Below, piece by piece: positions 8,989-18,160 of a stretch of DNA of 35,920 nucleotides (position 1 is the first letter of the stretch; every line of letters begins with the position of its first letter). The DNA is taken from positions 1-35,920 of the forward strand of contig CAILUH010000006.1 in NCBI GenBank assembly GCA_903837335.1, given 5' to 3'. A program made the position numbers and the translations under genes. Origin of the DNA: an uncultured beta proteobacterium. GTDB lineage: Bacteria > Pseudomonadota > Gammaproteobacteria > Burkholderiales > Burkholderiaceae. The notes below the pieces were generated by a model that saw only the letters and a list, made by a program, of their open reading frames with translations, did no database searches and was not told the DNA's origin.

Positions 8989-9768
8989 ATGATGTCTTTT
9001 TTAAGCGGAAAAATTGCTTTAGTGACTGGCTCAACCAGCGGGATTGGATTAGCTATAGCTAAGGCCTTGGCACAGCAAGGCGTTCACGTCATGATGAATG
9101 GTTTTGGTGAAAAAGAAGCTGCCCTAGCAGAGGTTAAAGCCTTTGGAGTAGAAGTAGATTATCACGGCGCTGATATGAGTAAGCCTAAAGAAATTGAAGA
9201 CTTGATTCTGGCAGTTGAAAAACGTTTTGGGTCGCTCGATATTTTAGTCAACAATGCCGGTATTCAGCATGTCGATAAAATTGAAGATTTTCCGGCAGAA
9301 AGATGGGAAGCCGTGATTGCGATTAATCTCAGCTCAGCCTTTTATGCGAGCCACTTTGCTTTACCAGCAATGAAGAAACGTAACTGGGGTCGCATTATTA
9401 ATATTGCTTCAGTGCATGGTTTAGTAGGATCAGCTGATAAGTCGGCTTATGTTGCAGCTAAACATGGAATTATTGGTCTTACAAAAGTAACTGCCTTAGA
9501 AAATGCGCGCACTGGAATTACTTGCAATGCGATTTGCCCAGGTTGGGTACTCACTCCGTTAGTGCAAAAGCAGGTTGATGCGCGCGCTGAACGTGAACAT
9601 ATTTCCAATGAAGCTGCCAAAATTGCTTTGGTCTCTGAGAAGCAGCCTTCAGGCGAGTTCGTCAAGCTAGAGCAGTTGGGTGCGTTAGCCGTCTTCCTCT
9701 GTGGACCAGATGCCTCAGAGGTTAGGGGTGCCGCTTGGAATATGGATGGTGGTTGGGTAGCCCAATAA
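8989..9768 (+). CDS. SDR family oxidoreductase, 3-hydroxybutyrate dehydrogenase-like
   Basis: 259 aa; TGSTSGIGLAIAK, LVNNAGIQHV, S...YVAAKHG; the overall pattern resembles D-3-hydroxybutyrate dehydrogenases. Confidence 0.88.
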   Translation: MMSFLSGKIALVTGSTSGIGLAIAKALAQQGVHVMMNGFGEKEAALAEVKAFGVEVDYHGADMSKPKEIEDLILAVEKRFGSLDILVNNAGIQHVDKIEDFPAERWEAVIAINLSSAFYASHFALPAMKKRNWGRIINIASVHGLVGSADKSAYVAAKHGIIGLTKVTALENARTGITCNAICPGWVLTPLVQKQVDARAEREHISNEAAKIALVSEKQPSGEFVKLEQLGALAVFLCGPDASEVRGAAWNMDGGWVAQ

Positions 9769-9773
9769 AACAA

Positions 9774-10694
9774 CTATTGCTGTGGTGCTGCATGTAGCCG
9801 ATCAACCTTACCAGCCATCAGTAGCTGGCTAGGCAGTCTTCGCCCAATGAGGGTTTGCAAGTCCCCCGAGCATTCCAGCAGCAGGTCTAAATTGATATTG
9901 GTAGCGTAGCCCATTAAATCCAACATATGCACTAATTCTTCGGTGCAAATATTACCGGTTGCGCCTGGTGCGTAAGGACAACCTCCCAAGCCACCCAGAG
10001 ATGAATCAAAGCGCACTATGCCGGCCTCAACTGCTGCTAAAGCATTTGCTAGACCCATGCCGCGCGTATTGTGAAAGTGTAAGGTCCATTGGATATGCGG
10101 ATACTTATCTTGTACCACTAAGCAAATGGCTTTGACTTGCGCCGGGTTTGCCATTCCAGTGGTATCGCATATCGTTAGTCCGCGTACCCCTAAATTAGCA
10201 AAGTAATCAATCCAATACATCAGGTCTTGAAGACTGATTGTTCCAGCGATAGGGCAACCAAAGCTAGTGGATAAAGAAACGTTACTCGCTATACCTGCTT
10301 GGTTGGCAAAGGCAATGACCGCATTTAGTGCAGCAGCAGAATCCGTCCGACTCATGCGCAAATTAGCTTGGTTATGAGCCTCACTTACCGACATCACCAA
10401 ATTAAACTCGTCGACCTGAACTTCGGCGGCGCGTTGCGCGCCTTTTAAATTTGGAATAAGGGCGGTATATTCCACTTCTGGCTGACGCGTGATGCCTTGC
10501 ATCACTTGTTCGGCATCCGCCAACATGGGAATTGCCTTGGGGCTGGTAAATGAGCTTACTTCAATTTTTGCGTAGCCGGCATTACTCAGTCGATTAATGA
10601 GCCGAATTTTTTCAGCCGTAGGCACGAACTGAGCTTCAGCCTGAAAGCCATCGCGTGTCACAACTTCCTGGATAAACAGGCGTTTAGGGCTCAT
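9774..10694 (-). CDS. Hydroxymethylglutaryl-CoA lyase-family protein
   Basis: 306 aa; QEVVTRDGFQAE, ICDTTGMANPAQV, HFHNTRGMGLANALAAVEAGIVRFDSSLGGLGGCPYAPGATGNICTEELVHML. Confidence 0.88.
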   Translation of the reverse strand: MSPKRLFIQEVVTRDGFQAEAQFVPTAEKIRLINRLSNAGYAKIEVSSFTSPKAIPMLADAEQVMQGITRQPEVEYTALIPNLKGAQRAAEVQVDEFNLVMSVSEAHNQANLRMSRTDSAAALNAVIAFANQAGIASNVSLSTSFGCPIAGTISLQDLMYWIDYFANLGVRGLTICDTTGMANPAQVKAICLVVQDKYPHIQWTLHFHNTRGMGLANALAAVEAGIVRFDSSLGGLGGCPYAPGATGNICTEELVHMLDLMGYATNINLDLLLECSGDLQTLIGRRLPSQLLMAGKVDRLHAAPQQ

Positions 10695-10848
10695 TTTTAA
10701 GAAGGATAATGATAGTTAGAAGGGTGTAAGTACCTATTTTAATTGAGAATAGCGGATTTCTGGCGTTTGCGTACGGAAGATGCTCTTCCCTGAATCGTTT
10801 ATAGTTACTGCGAATCAAACCGATTGTTTATCAACAGGAGAATTTAAG

Positions 10849-11445
10849 ATGGCTTCAATTCTGACTTCATTAGGGCGTACGGTACTAGCCGGCTTTATCC
10901 TTTTGCTCATTATTATTTTTGCGTTCGGCGGCTTTGCTGGTAATAGCTGGACCTTGTTTACCTTTCGTTGGTTGCATGTCACCTCTGGGGTAATGTGGAT
11001 TGGTTTGTTGTGGTACTTTAATTTTGTCCAAATTCCTTCGATGCCTAAAATTCCTGATGAGCAAAAGCCAGCCATTAGTAAAGTGATTGCCCCTGCGGCT
11101 TTATTTTGGTTTCGCTGGGCAGCTTTAGCAACGGTCGTTACTGGTTTGCTAGTCGCCATTATTAGCGGTTATGTACATCAAGCGTTTACTTTACAGCCAG
11201 CTTTCCGCGCCATTGGGTTGGGAATGTGGATCGCTTTAATTATGGCCTTTAATGTTTGGTTCATTATTTGGCCTAATCAAAAACGGGCCCTGGGAATAGT
11301 GGCAGTTGAGCCTGCTGTCAAGGCAAAATCGGCTCGCGTAGCGATGCTAACTTCACGCATTAACACCGTGTTATCAATCCCAATGTTATTTTTAATGAGC
11401 GCCCAATCCCATAATCAAGGTTGGTTTGTGGCAATCATTTCCTAA
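10849..11445 (+). CDS. PuuD-like (urate hydroxylase N-terminal domain) integral membrane protein lacking a cytochrome c domain
   Basis: Start chosen at ATG 10849 after AGGAG (track start 10780 is upstream). FTFRWLHVTSGVMWIGLLWYFNFVQIPSMPKI...FWFRWAALATVVTGLL; no CxxCH. Confidence 0.7.
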   Translation: MASILTSLGRTVLAGFILLLIIIFAFGGFAGNSWTLFTFRWLHVTSGVMWIGLLWYFNFVQIPSMPKIPDEQKPAISKVIAPAALFWFRWAALATVVTGLLVAIISGYVHQAFTLQPAFRAIGLGMWIALIMAFNVWFIIWPNQKRALGIVAVEPAVKAKSARVAMLTSRINTVLSIPMLFLMSAQSHNQGWFVAIIS

Positions 11446-11474
11446 GTTGGTAAATCTTTAAAGATTTAAGTTAC

Positions 11475-11512
11475 AAAAAACCCACCGCAGAAATCTGTCG
11501 GTGGGTTTTTTT
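11475..11512 (+). terminator. Rho-independent terminator (potentially bidirectional)
   Basis: AAAAAACCCACCGCAG-AAAT-CTGTCGGTGGGTTTTTTT between convergent genes ending at 11445 (+) and 11526 (-). Confidence 0.9.
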
Positions 11513-11525
11513 ATTAGCTTGCCCA

Positions 11526-12698
11526 CTAAATTAAAACAGGGGGTAGTAATTTAGCTAAGGCGGCGCGCTCGGTCGTTGCGGTACCAACTAAGGCAAAGCC
11601 CAATAGCTCACCAGTGACACTTTTAAAGCAGGCTTTCATACCACCTTCTTGGGCGATCGACTCCCAGGTACCCACGGCATCTTTTGCAGGGGGAGAGACC
11701 ACGATTGGCATAGCAGGTGTTTTTACCATCACTGGCATTGCGGGGTAGAGTACAGTTGCTTCTTGTCCTAATAAATTGGGAGCTAAGGCGCGCGCAGCTT
11801 GCATAAGGGGCATGACATACGGCAGAACTAAGCCATCTACTTCGGCGCAATCACCCAATGCATATACTTCAGGTGCAGAAGTTTCAAGCCGACGATTAAC
11901 CTGAATACCCTGCTTAATGCTGAGGCCAGCTAACTTTGCTAAAGTGGTACGCGGTCGCAAACCGACTGCGGAGAGAACCACATCGCTTTGTAAGCGCACA
12001 CCATTTTTTAATTGCACCACTAGAGCATCTTCATGATAGGAAATGGTTTCAATGGTGGTTTCAAAATGCCAGCTTACGCCAGCCTGAGTTAATTCTCTTT
12101 TTAGCTCTTCAGCAGCGCTACTTGGTAGTAGGCGCCCCAGCGGCTGGCTAGCTAAATCAATCACATCGACGGTGTAACCTCCAGCAATTAAATCATTAGC
12201 AAACTCAGTGCCAATTAAACCTGCGCCTAAAATTGCGATACGTTTTTTATTAGTAATGCGCTCGCGAAAAGAGCGATATTCCTCTAAGTCATTTACTGAA
12301 ATCACTTGATCTGCCGCATTTCCTTGCAAGGGCAAGCGAATTTGATCGGCACCCAATGCTAAAACTAATTTGGCATACCCAATCCTGCCTGAAGAGCTGG
12401 TAATACATTGATTTTTAATGTCGATTGCGGTGACCTCAGTATGCGCCAAAATAGTAATACCTAATTGCGCTGCCATTTCTTCACATGAGCCAGTAATTAA
12501 TTGCATGGGCTCTTTTTTTCCAGCAATCGCAGTCGAGAGCATCGGTTTCGAATAAAAGTAAGCTGGCTCACGCGTGATTAAAGTGACAGATATATCTTTA
12601 TTTAATTTGCGAATTTCGCGAATGACGGTGTAACCCGCTAAACCACTACCGATAATGACTATTGGTGCCTCGATCTTAACCAATTTGGACCATTTCAA
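11526..12698 (-). CDS. FAD-dependent oxidoreductase, rubredoxin-NAD(+) reductase-like
   Basis: 390 aa; [62 protein letters not shown]; overlaps the upstream rubredoxin gene. Confidence 0.88.
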   Translation of the reverse strand: MKWSKLVKIEAPIVIIGSGLAGYTVIREIRKLNKDISVTLITREPAYFYSKPMLSTAIAGKKEPMQLITGSCEEMAAQLGITILAHTEVTAIDIKNQCITSSSGRIGYAKLVLALGADQIRLPLQGNAADQVISVNDLEEYRSFRERITNKKRIAILGAGLIGTEFANDLIAGGYTVDVIDLASQPLGRLLPSSAAEELKRELTQAGVSWHFETTIETISYHEDALVVQLKNGVRLQSDVVLSAVGLRPRTTLAKLAGLSIKQGIQVNRRLETSAPEVYALGDCAEVDGLVLPYVMPLMQAARALAPNLLGQEATVLYPAMPVMVKTPAMPIVVSPPAKDAVGTWESIAQEGGMKACFKSVTGELLGFALVGTATTERAALAKLLPPVLI

Positions 12699-12843
12699 AA
12701 TCCGATTTTGCTACACCGCAATCGGGGCATGCCCAGCTATCGGGCACATCAGCCCAAACAGTACCGGGTGCCAACCCATCCTCCGGCAAGCCTAGGGCTT
12801 CATCATAAATAAAGCCACAAACGATACATTGCCACATTTTCAT
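12676..12843 (-). CDS. Rubredoxin (55 aa; below the size cutoff of the supplied ORF track)
   Basis: Manual reverse translation: [55 protein letters not shown]; two CxxCG iron-binding knuckles. Confidence 0.97.
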   Translation of the reverse strand: MKMWQCIVCGFIYDEALGLPEDGLAPGTVWADVPDSWACPDCGVAKSDFEMVQIG

Positions 12844-12941
12844 GGAAAACCTTTCAAGATATTAAGATAATTAGAGATTGAATGAGTCAGAGTTTATGTC
12901 ATTGCTGTTACGATCGAGTACTAATTTTTTATTAAGGATGA

Positions 12942-14045
12942 ATGATGTCAACCACTGAATTACTTTTTACCCCAGTTAATTTAGGTGCTTTACACCTTAA
13001 AAATCGCGTAGTGATGGCACCCTTAACGCGGATGAGGTCAATTGCCGACGATGTGCCCAATCCATTGTCGATTACCTATTACAGCCAGCGGGCCAGCGCT
13101 GGCTTAATTATTACCGAAGCAACCCAAATTAGCCCCCACGGCAAAGGATATCCGGCTACACCAGGTATTTATTCCCCAGCCCAAACAGCGGCTTGGAAAG
13201 AAATTGTGGCTGCCGTACATGCCAAGGGCGGCTTAATGGTGTCGCAGTTATGGCACGTGGGGCGTATTTCACATACCTCCCATCATCCAGAACATGGTGT
13301 GCCACTCGCGCCTAGCGCGATTGCGCCAGAGGGCGAAACCTTTACCGCCGATTGGAAAACCATGCCTTACGAAATTCCTAAAGCGATGACCGCTGCTGAA
13401 ATCGTCGTGCTTTTGCAAGACTTTAAATTAGCCGCCCAAAATGCAAAAGCAGCGGGTTTTGATGGCATTGAAATTCATTCAGCGAATGGTTATTTGCTTG
13501 ACCAATTTTTGCAAGACGGCACAAATCGCCGGACTGATGCGTATGGTGGTTCAATAGAAAATCGCTGCCGTCTTTTGGTTGAGGTTTTAGACACCGTGGG
13601 CACGGTTTTTCCATTTAATCGTATTGGCTTGCGTTTATCACCTTATGGCACATTCAATGACATGAGTGATAGTGATCCGATTGCACTGTTTACTGCAGTG
13701 ATGCAGCGTTTAAATACCTACGGCCTGGCCTATTTGCATATGATTGAGCCACGCTCTACATCAGCCGGCGGGAATGACCAGGCCTCAGAAGATATGCCGA
13801 TTACAGCGGCATTATTTCGCAAGTCATTTACTGGTGGATTCATTAGTGCAGGGGGCTATACCCAAGCTTTAGCCGAAACTGCTTTAGAAGATGGCTTAGC
13901 GGATGCTATTGCGTTTGGTCGTTTGTATATTTCTAATCCAGATTTAGTGGCGCGTTTTGCACAGCATGCCGATCTCAATCCTTACAATCGGGCTACTTTT
14001 TATGGCGGCGGAGCAGAAGGCTATACCGACTATTCCACGCTCTAG
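12942..14045 (+). CDS. Old yellow enzyme family alkene reductase (NemA-like)
   Basis: 367 aa; LFTPVNLGALHLKNRVVMAPLTRMRS, GKGYPATPGIYSPAQTAAWKEIV, FDGIEIHSANGYLLDQFLQDGTNRRTDAYGGSIENRCRLLVEVLD. Confidence 0.95.
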   Translation: MMSTTELLFTPVNLGALHLKNRVVMAPLTRMRSIADDVPNPLSITYYSQRASAGLIITEATQISPHGKGYPATPGIYSPAQTAAWKEIVAAVHAKGGLMVSQLWHVGRISHTSHHPEHGVPLAPSAIAPEGETFTADWKTMPYEIPKAMTAAEIVVLLQDFKLAAQNAKAAGFDGIEIHSANGYLLDQFLQDGTNRRTDAYGGSIENRCRLLVEVLDTVGTVFPFNRIGLRLSPYGTFNDMSDSDPIALFTAVMQRLNTYGLAYLHMIEPRSTSAGGNDQASEDMPITAALFRKSFTGGFISAGGYTQALAETALEDGLADAIAFGRLYISNPDLVARFAQHADLNPYNRATFYGGGAEGYTDYSTL

Positions 14046-14086
14046 GCTAGCTATGATTAATACCTCATCCTGTTTAGTTGGAAAAA

Positions 14087-14734
14087 TTATTTAGCTGAAT
14101 ATAAATGCGCTGCTAAACCATTGGGGGTGGGCTCACCAATTTTATGTAGCGTATTGACATCAGTATGGTGAAACGGTTCAGTCTTTCCTTTAATCATCAG
14201 AATCGTATCGAGTTGATACGACCACGTGCCCGCAGCATTAAAAATAACTTCGATATGGTATTCAGTCGTTTTAAACGCATATTCAAGAAATGGATTCGAT
14301 GAAATACCTGAAGTTGGATCATTTTGATAGGCACTCAATTTAAATTGATCGACATTGGGATCAACCGTATTTGAGGCCATAGCAATTTGTCCACGCGGAA
14401 TCGCGAGGGTTTGCATCACTAACTGCGTTTTAGGATCCCACAACCAGTAGCCCACTTGATCGTGATACATCTTTATATTTCCGGGCTTAGTAATAAACGT
14501 GTGATATCGCAAGCCATACAGTAATTGGGGCCCATTCGTTTGGGGGTCGATAGGTTGCAGTTCGATATGTTCAACATAGGCTTGTTGTTTAGGCCCTGCA
14601 GCTTTAGGCTTTACGTCCATACCCATGGTCCCCTCCCAAATTCCGGCAAGACGGGTTAGGGGGCCGAGGTTTTTTAGGGTATCGACACTAACGTCACTTG
14701 GCTCGGTATAAATATCGGTTGGAAACTGCTCCAT
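14087..14734 (-). CDS. Heme-binding beta-barrel (nitrobindin/THAP4 C-terminal-like, FABP-like) domain protein
   Basis: 215 aa; LAGIWEGTMGMDVKP..., LLYGLRYHTFITKPGNIKMYHDQVGYWLWDPKTQLVMQTLAIPRGQIAMA resembles nitrobindin-like proteins. Confidence 0.72.
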   Translation of the reverse strand: MEQFPTDIYTEPSDVSVDTLKNLGPLTRLAGIWEGTMGMDVKPKAAGPKQQAYVEHIELQPIDPQTNGPQLLYGLRYHTFITKPGNIKMYHDQVGYWLWDPKTQLVMQTLAIPRGQIAMASNTVDPNVDQFKLSAYQNDPTSGISSNPFLEYAFKTTEYHIEVIFNAAGTWSYQLDTILMIKGKTEPFHHTDVNTLHKIGEPTPNGLAAHLYSAK

Positions 14735-14792
14735 AACAATTCTTCCAAAGAGTATGATTAAGCTATTAATTGTATTTGATGAGGAGATTTAA

Positions 14793-15080
14793 ATGGTCCA
14801 ACGTTTATCCCAAGTAGTCCTTTCAAGCTGTATCGCTGCTGCTGTAGCCATACCTTCAGGAGCTATCTTTGCCCAGGCTGCTGCGCCAGCCGCTCCAGTT
14901 GCACCTACTGCAGCGCCCGCCCCAAGCGCGGCGCCAATGGCTAGCCCAAGTGCCCCTACAGCTGCTGCGTCAGAAAAAAGCACTAAGCAAGCAAAGAAAG
15001 ATAAAAAAGCCAAGAAAAAGGCTGACAAGAAAGCCAAGAAAAAAACCCCAAAAGCAGGTCAGTCAAATACCGCTACGTAG
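14793..15080 (+). CDS. Small exported Ala/Pro-rich protein with a Lys-rich C-terminus, function unknown
   Basis: 95 aa; RBS-like GAGGAG upstream; signal-peptide-like VVLSSCIAAAVAIPSGAIFAQA, then an Ala/Pro linker and KQAKKDKKAKKKADKKAKKKTPKAGQ. Confidence 0.75.
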   Translation: MVQRLSQVVLSSCIAAAVAIPSGAIFAQAAAPAAPVAPTAAPAPSAAPMASPSAPTAAASEKSTKQAKKDKKAKKKADKKAKKKTPKAGQSNTAT

Positions 15081-15162
15081 ACCATAATTTAACAATCCAG
15101 TAGGCTTGTAGCGATCGGCTATGGGCCTTAACACGCGATATAAAAATCAGAAGGAGAAGACG

Positions 15163-15993
15163 ATGACTTTTAAATACCTACTTGCTGGTGTAAGAACCAG
15201 TTGCGGCTTGATTACCGCCATCTGTTTAAATTCTGCTCTGGCAGCACAAGCTACTGAAGTGTTGTGGCTGGGACAATCGGCGTTTCGCATTACTAGCCCC
15301 GAGGGCAAAGTGATTTTGGTTGATCCTTGGCTTACACAAAATCCGACTACGCCGGCAAAATGGAAAAACCTCGATGAACTAGGCAAGGTTGATGTTATTT
15401 TAGTTACGCATGCGCACGGTGATCACCTTGGTGATGGGCCAACCATTGCGAAGAAACAGAATGTTCCTTTGTATGGCCCAGCTGGTTTAGATCAATCGTT
15501 GGTGACGTTGGGCGTTTTACCTCCAGCTTTAGCCCCAAGAATGAATAAGTCCGGCACGATCAAGCCAGTGGGCGACAAAATCAAAATTACGATGGTCAGG
15601 GCTGAGCATAGCTCTGAATTACTTTGGAAAAATCCAGAAACTGGCAAAGATGAAACTCATGTTGGTGGCGAGCCGAGTGGTTTTATTATTCAGCTAGAAA
15701 ATGGTTTTACGATTTACCATATGGGCGATACCGGCCTATTTAGTGATATGAAATTAATTGCCGATTTATATCAACCCGATTTAATTCTAGCGCCGATTGG
15801 CGGCCATTACGTAATGGATCCGAAGCAAGCTGCCTATGCTACAAACAACTGGCTGAAGCCCAAATTTGCTATCCCGATGCACTATGCAAGTAACCCATTT
15901 TTAGTGGGAACGCCTGCGCAATATATTGAGGCTTTGGGTAAGTCGGGTACCAAGGTATTGCCACTCAAGCAGGGAGAAGCCGCTAGTTTTTAA
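15163..15993 (+). CDS. Metal-dependent hydrolase, metallo-beta-lactamase fold (UPF0173-like), with predicted signal peptide
   Basis: Start chosen at ATG 15163 after AAGGAG (track start 15121 upstream). MTFKYLLAGVRTSCGLITAICLNSALAAQATEVLWLGQSAF...LVTHAHGDHLGDG...YHMGDTG...IPMHY. Confidence 0.87.
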   Translation: MTFKYLLAGVRTSCGLITAICLNSALAAQATEVLWLGQSAFRITSPEGKVILVDPWLTQNPTTPAKWKNLDELGKVDVILVTHAHGDHLGDGPTIAKKQNVPLYGPAGLDQSLVTLGVLPPALAPRMNKSGTIKPVGDKIKITMVRAEHSSELLWKNPETGKDETHVGGEPSGFIIQLENGFTIYHMGDTGLFSDMKLIADLYQPDLILAPIGGHYVMDPKQAAYATNNWLKPKFAIPMHYASNPFLVGTPAQYIEALGKSGTKVLPLKQGEAASF

Positions 15994-15996
15994 GGA

Positions 15997-16878
15997 TTAC
16001 TCGGCTACGCGAGCGCCCTCAATCTGATGGCGCTTCATAGCCTCGGCAACAAAGCCGGATGCTTTAAGATTCGTAATGACGGCGCTTAAATAGCCAGCAA
16101 TTTCTGCGCTATTGGTGCGCTCTTTCGGGGTGCCAATCGCCTGATTGATAACCATGAAGCGACCTGGCAACAAGCGGACATTGGTATAGCGCTTAGCGTC
16201 AACTTCGAGTTGCTGTTTCACGCCGGCGGCAATATTGCCTTTACCACTCATAAATTCTTCAACTACTACAGGTGAGCTTGCTACTCGTATGAGGCTCGCC
16301 TGTTTAATTTCACGCGTCAGAAATAAATCATAGGCACTGCCTTTACCAACCACAATTTCATTTCCAGGCTGGTCGACCTCATCGTTTTTTTGGAATGGGG
16401 AATTACTCTTCACTAAATAAGCCCCTTCGATTTGGATATAGGGAGGGGTATAGCTAATATCAGCACCTCGCACGGGATCGATCGCAACAAAAATGAGATC
16501 AAGGCTACCATTTTTCATCGCTTCAACAGTAGCGCCAGCACTGTTAAATAACTGAAAATCAAGCGCTACACCCGCCTGTTTGCCAATCGCATTAGCAATG
16601 TCAACTGAAACCCCTTTGGGTAAGGTGGAGCCAGCATCTTGGGAGGCTAAAACAGGATTACCTAAATTGATGCCCACCCGTAATTTTCCCGTGGGTGCAA
16701 AGGCTTGAAGGAGGGTAGGAGAAAGTGGCATGCTGATAAGGGGGTTAGTTTGACTAAAGGCGCCGGTGTAAAAAAAGCCCATTACGCAATAGGCGAAAAA
16801 TCGTAGCGCTTGCTGCCGCCATGCTGAGCGCCCAATCAGGGGCTTAAAAAAATTCATTTTATCCAATCGTGTCATCAT
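15997..16878 (-). CDS. ABC transporter substrate-binding protein, family 3 (polar amino acid type)
   Basis: 293 aa; FAPTGKLRVGINLGNPVLA...GVSVDIANAIGKQAGVALDFQLFNSAGATVEAMKNGSLDLIFVAIDPVRGADISYTPPYIQIEGAYLV. Confidence 0.88.
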   Translation of the reverse strand: MMTRLDKMNFFKPLIGRSAWRQQALRFFAYCVMGFFYTGAFSQTNPLISMPLSPTLLQAFAPTGKLRVGINLGNPVLASQDAGSTLPKGVSVDIANAIGKQAGVALDFQLFNSAGATVEAMKNGSLDLIFVAIDPVRGADISYTPPYIQIEGAYLVKSNSPFQKNDEVDQPGNEIVVGKGSAYDLFLTREIKQASLIRVASSPVVVEEFMSGKGNIAAGVKQQLEVDAKRYTNVRLLPGRFMVINQAIGTPKERTNSAEIAGYLSAVITNLKASGFVAEAMKRHQIEGARVAE

Positions 16879-16951
16879 CGGTCAAAATCGATGATAGTGG
16901 ATATCATATGGGCTTGATAATCGGTGTTTTACCTGAGGAACTAGTAGACGG

Positions 16952-18127
16952 ATGCAGCAACTGAATTTATTAGTGGCACAAGCCCAAGCGCTGGGCGCAA
17001 ATGTAGCAGAACCAGCAATCGATCCAGCGGTGGGCGAGGTGGCGCGTATTCTGCAAATTTGTAACGCCTGTCGCTACTGCGAGGGGTTTTGTGCAGTCTT
17101 CCCAGCGATGACGCGGCGCCTTACATTTAGCCCGAGTGACATTCATTATTTGGCTAACTTATGCCATAACTGTGGCGCCTGTTTGCATGCTTGCCAATAT
17201 GCGCCCCCCCATGAATTTGGTGTCAATGTACCCCAGTCGCTAGCGGTAGTTCGTAAGGAAACTTATATTGAATATGCATGGCCAAAGTCCTTGGGAGTGC
17301 TATATCAAAAGAATGGCATCACTTTAGCGCTGGCGAGCTCGCTTGCGCTCATTTTTTTCTTGGTATTAACGCTCGCTGTGAACGGTAACTTAATTAGTCC
17401 AGCACGCAATGGCAACTTTTACGCCGTGTTTTCGCACAATACGCTAGCCTATCTATTTAGCGTCACTTTCCTATTTGCATTACTCGCCTTAGGCATTGGG
17501 GTGAGGCGCTTCTGGCAAAGCATTTCTCCTGGCGGTATGGGTGCTGCCAGATTAGCGGCAAGCGCAGAAGCGGCGCATGATGCCTTCACGTTGAAGTACC
17601 TTGGCGGTGGCCATGGCGAAGGTTGCAATAATGCGGACGATGGTTTTTCCTTATGGCGCAAACGTTTTCATCATTACACTTTTTATGGCTTTTGTTTATG
17701 CTTTGCTGCCACTAGTGTAGCTACGCTATACCACTATGTATTTGGCTGGCAGGCGCCGTATGCAATTGTAAGTCTGCCGGTTATCTTAGGCACATTGGGG
17801 GGCATCGGTTTAGTAATTGGTCCGCTAGGTTTGCTGTATTTAAATTTCACGCGCGCCACGCAGCATGGCGATGCGTCACAAAAGCCAATGGATCGGGGCT
17901 TTATTTTGTTATTGTTATTCATTAGCGTTTCCGGATTACTGTTATTAGCTTATCGCGAGACCGCCGCCATGGCGATTTTATTAGCAGTGCATCTGGGGTT
18001 TGTCATGGCATTTTTTCTTACCATGCCCTATGGTAAATTTGCCCATGGCGTTTATCGGGTTGCTGCGTTATTGAAAAATTCGGTTGAAAAACGCCAAGCG
18101 AATAACTTGATGTTAGGTTCCGAGTAA
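16952..18127 (+). CDS. tcuB: Tricarballylate utilization 4Fe-4S protein TcuB family
   Basis: 391 aa; [58 protein letters not shown] followed by a multi-TM region, the TcuB/CobZ C-terminal architecture. Confidence 0.88.
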   Translation: MQQLNLLVAQAQALGANVAEPAIDPAVGEVARILQICNACRYCEGFCAVFPAMTRRLTFSPSDIHYLANLCHNCGACLHACQYAPPHEFGVNVPQSLAVVRKETYIEYAWPKSLGVLYQKNGITLALASSLALIFFLVLTLAVNGNLISPARNGNFYAVFSHNTLAYLFSVTFLFALLALGIGVRRFWQSISPGGMGAARLAASAEAAHDAFTLKYLGGGHGEGCNNADDGFSLWRKRFHHYTFYGFCLCFAATSVATLYHYVFGWQAPYAIVSLPVILGTLGGIGLVIGPLGLLYLNFTRATQHGDASQKPMDRGFILLLLFISVSGLLLLAYRETAAMAILLAVHLGFVMAFFLTMPYGKFAHGVYRVAALLKNSVEKRQANNLMLGSE

Positions 18128-18160
18128 GCAATCTCATGCATTCAATCATAAGGTAAGCAG

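Noticed and set aside
14869-15087. 72-aa ORF in a second frame of the Ala/Lys-rich exported protein
   Set aside because: Out-of-frame reading of a low-complexity tract without RBS support; the 14793 frame has a signal peptide and ribosome-binding site.
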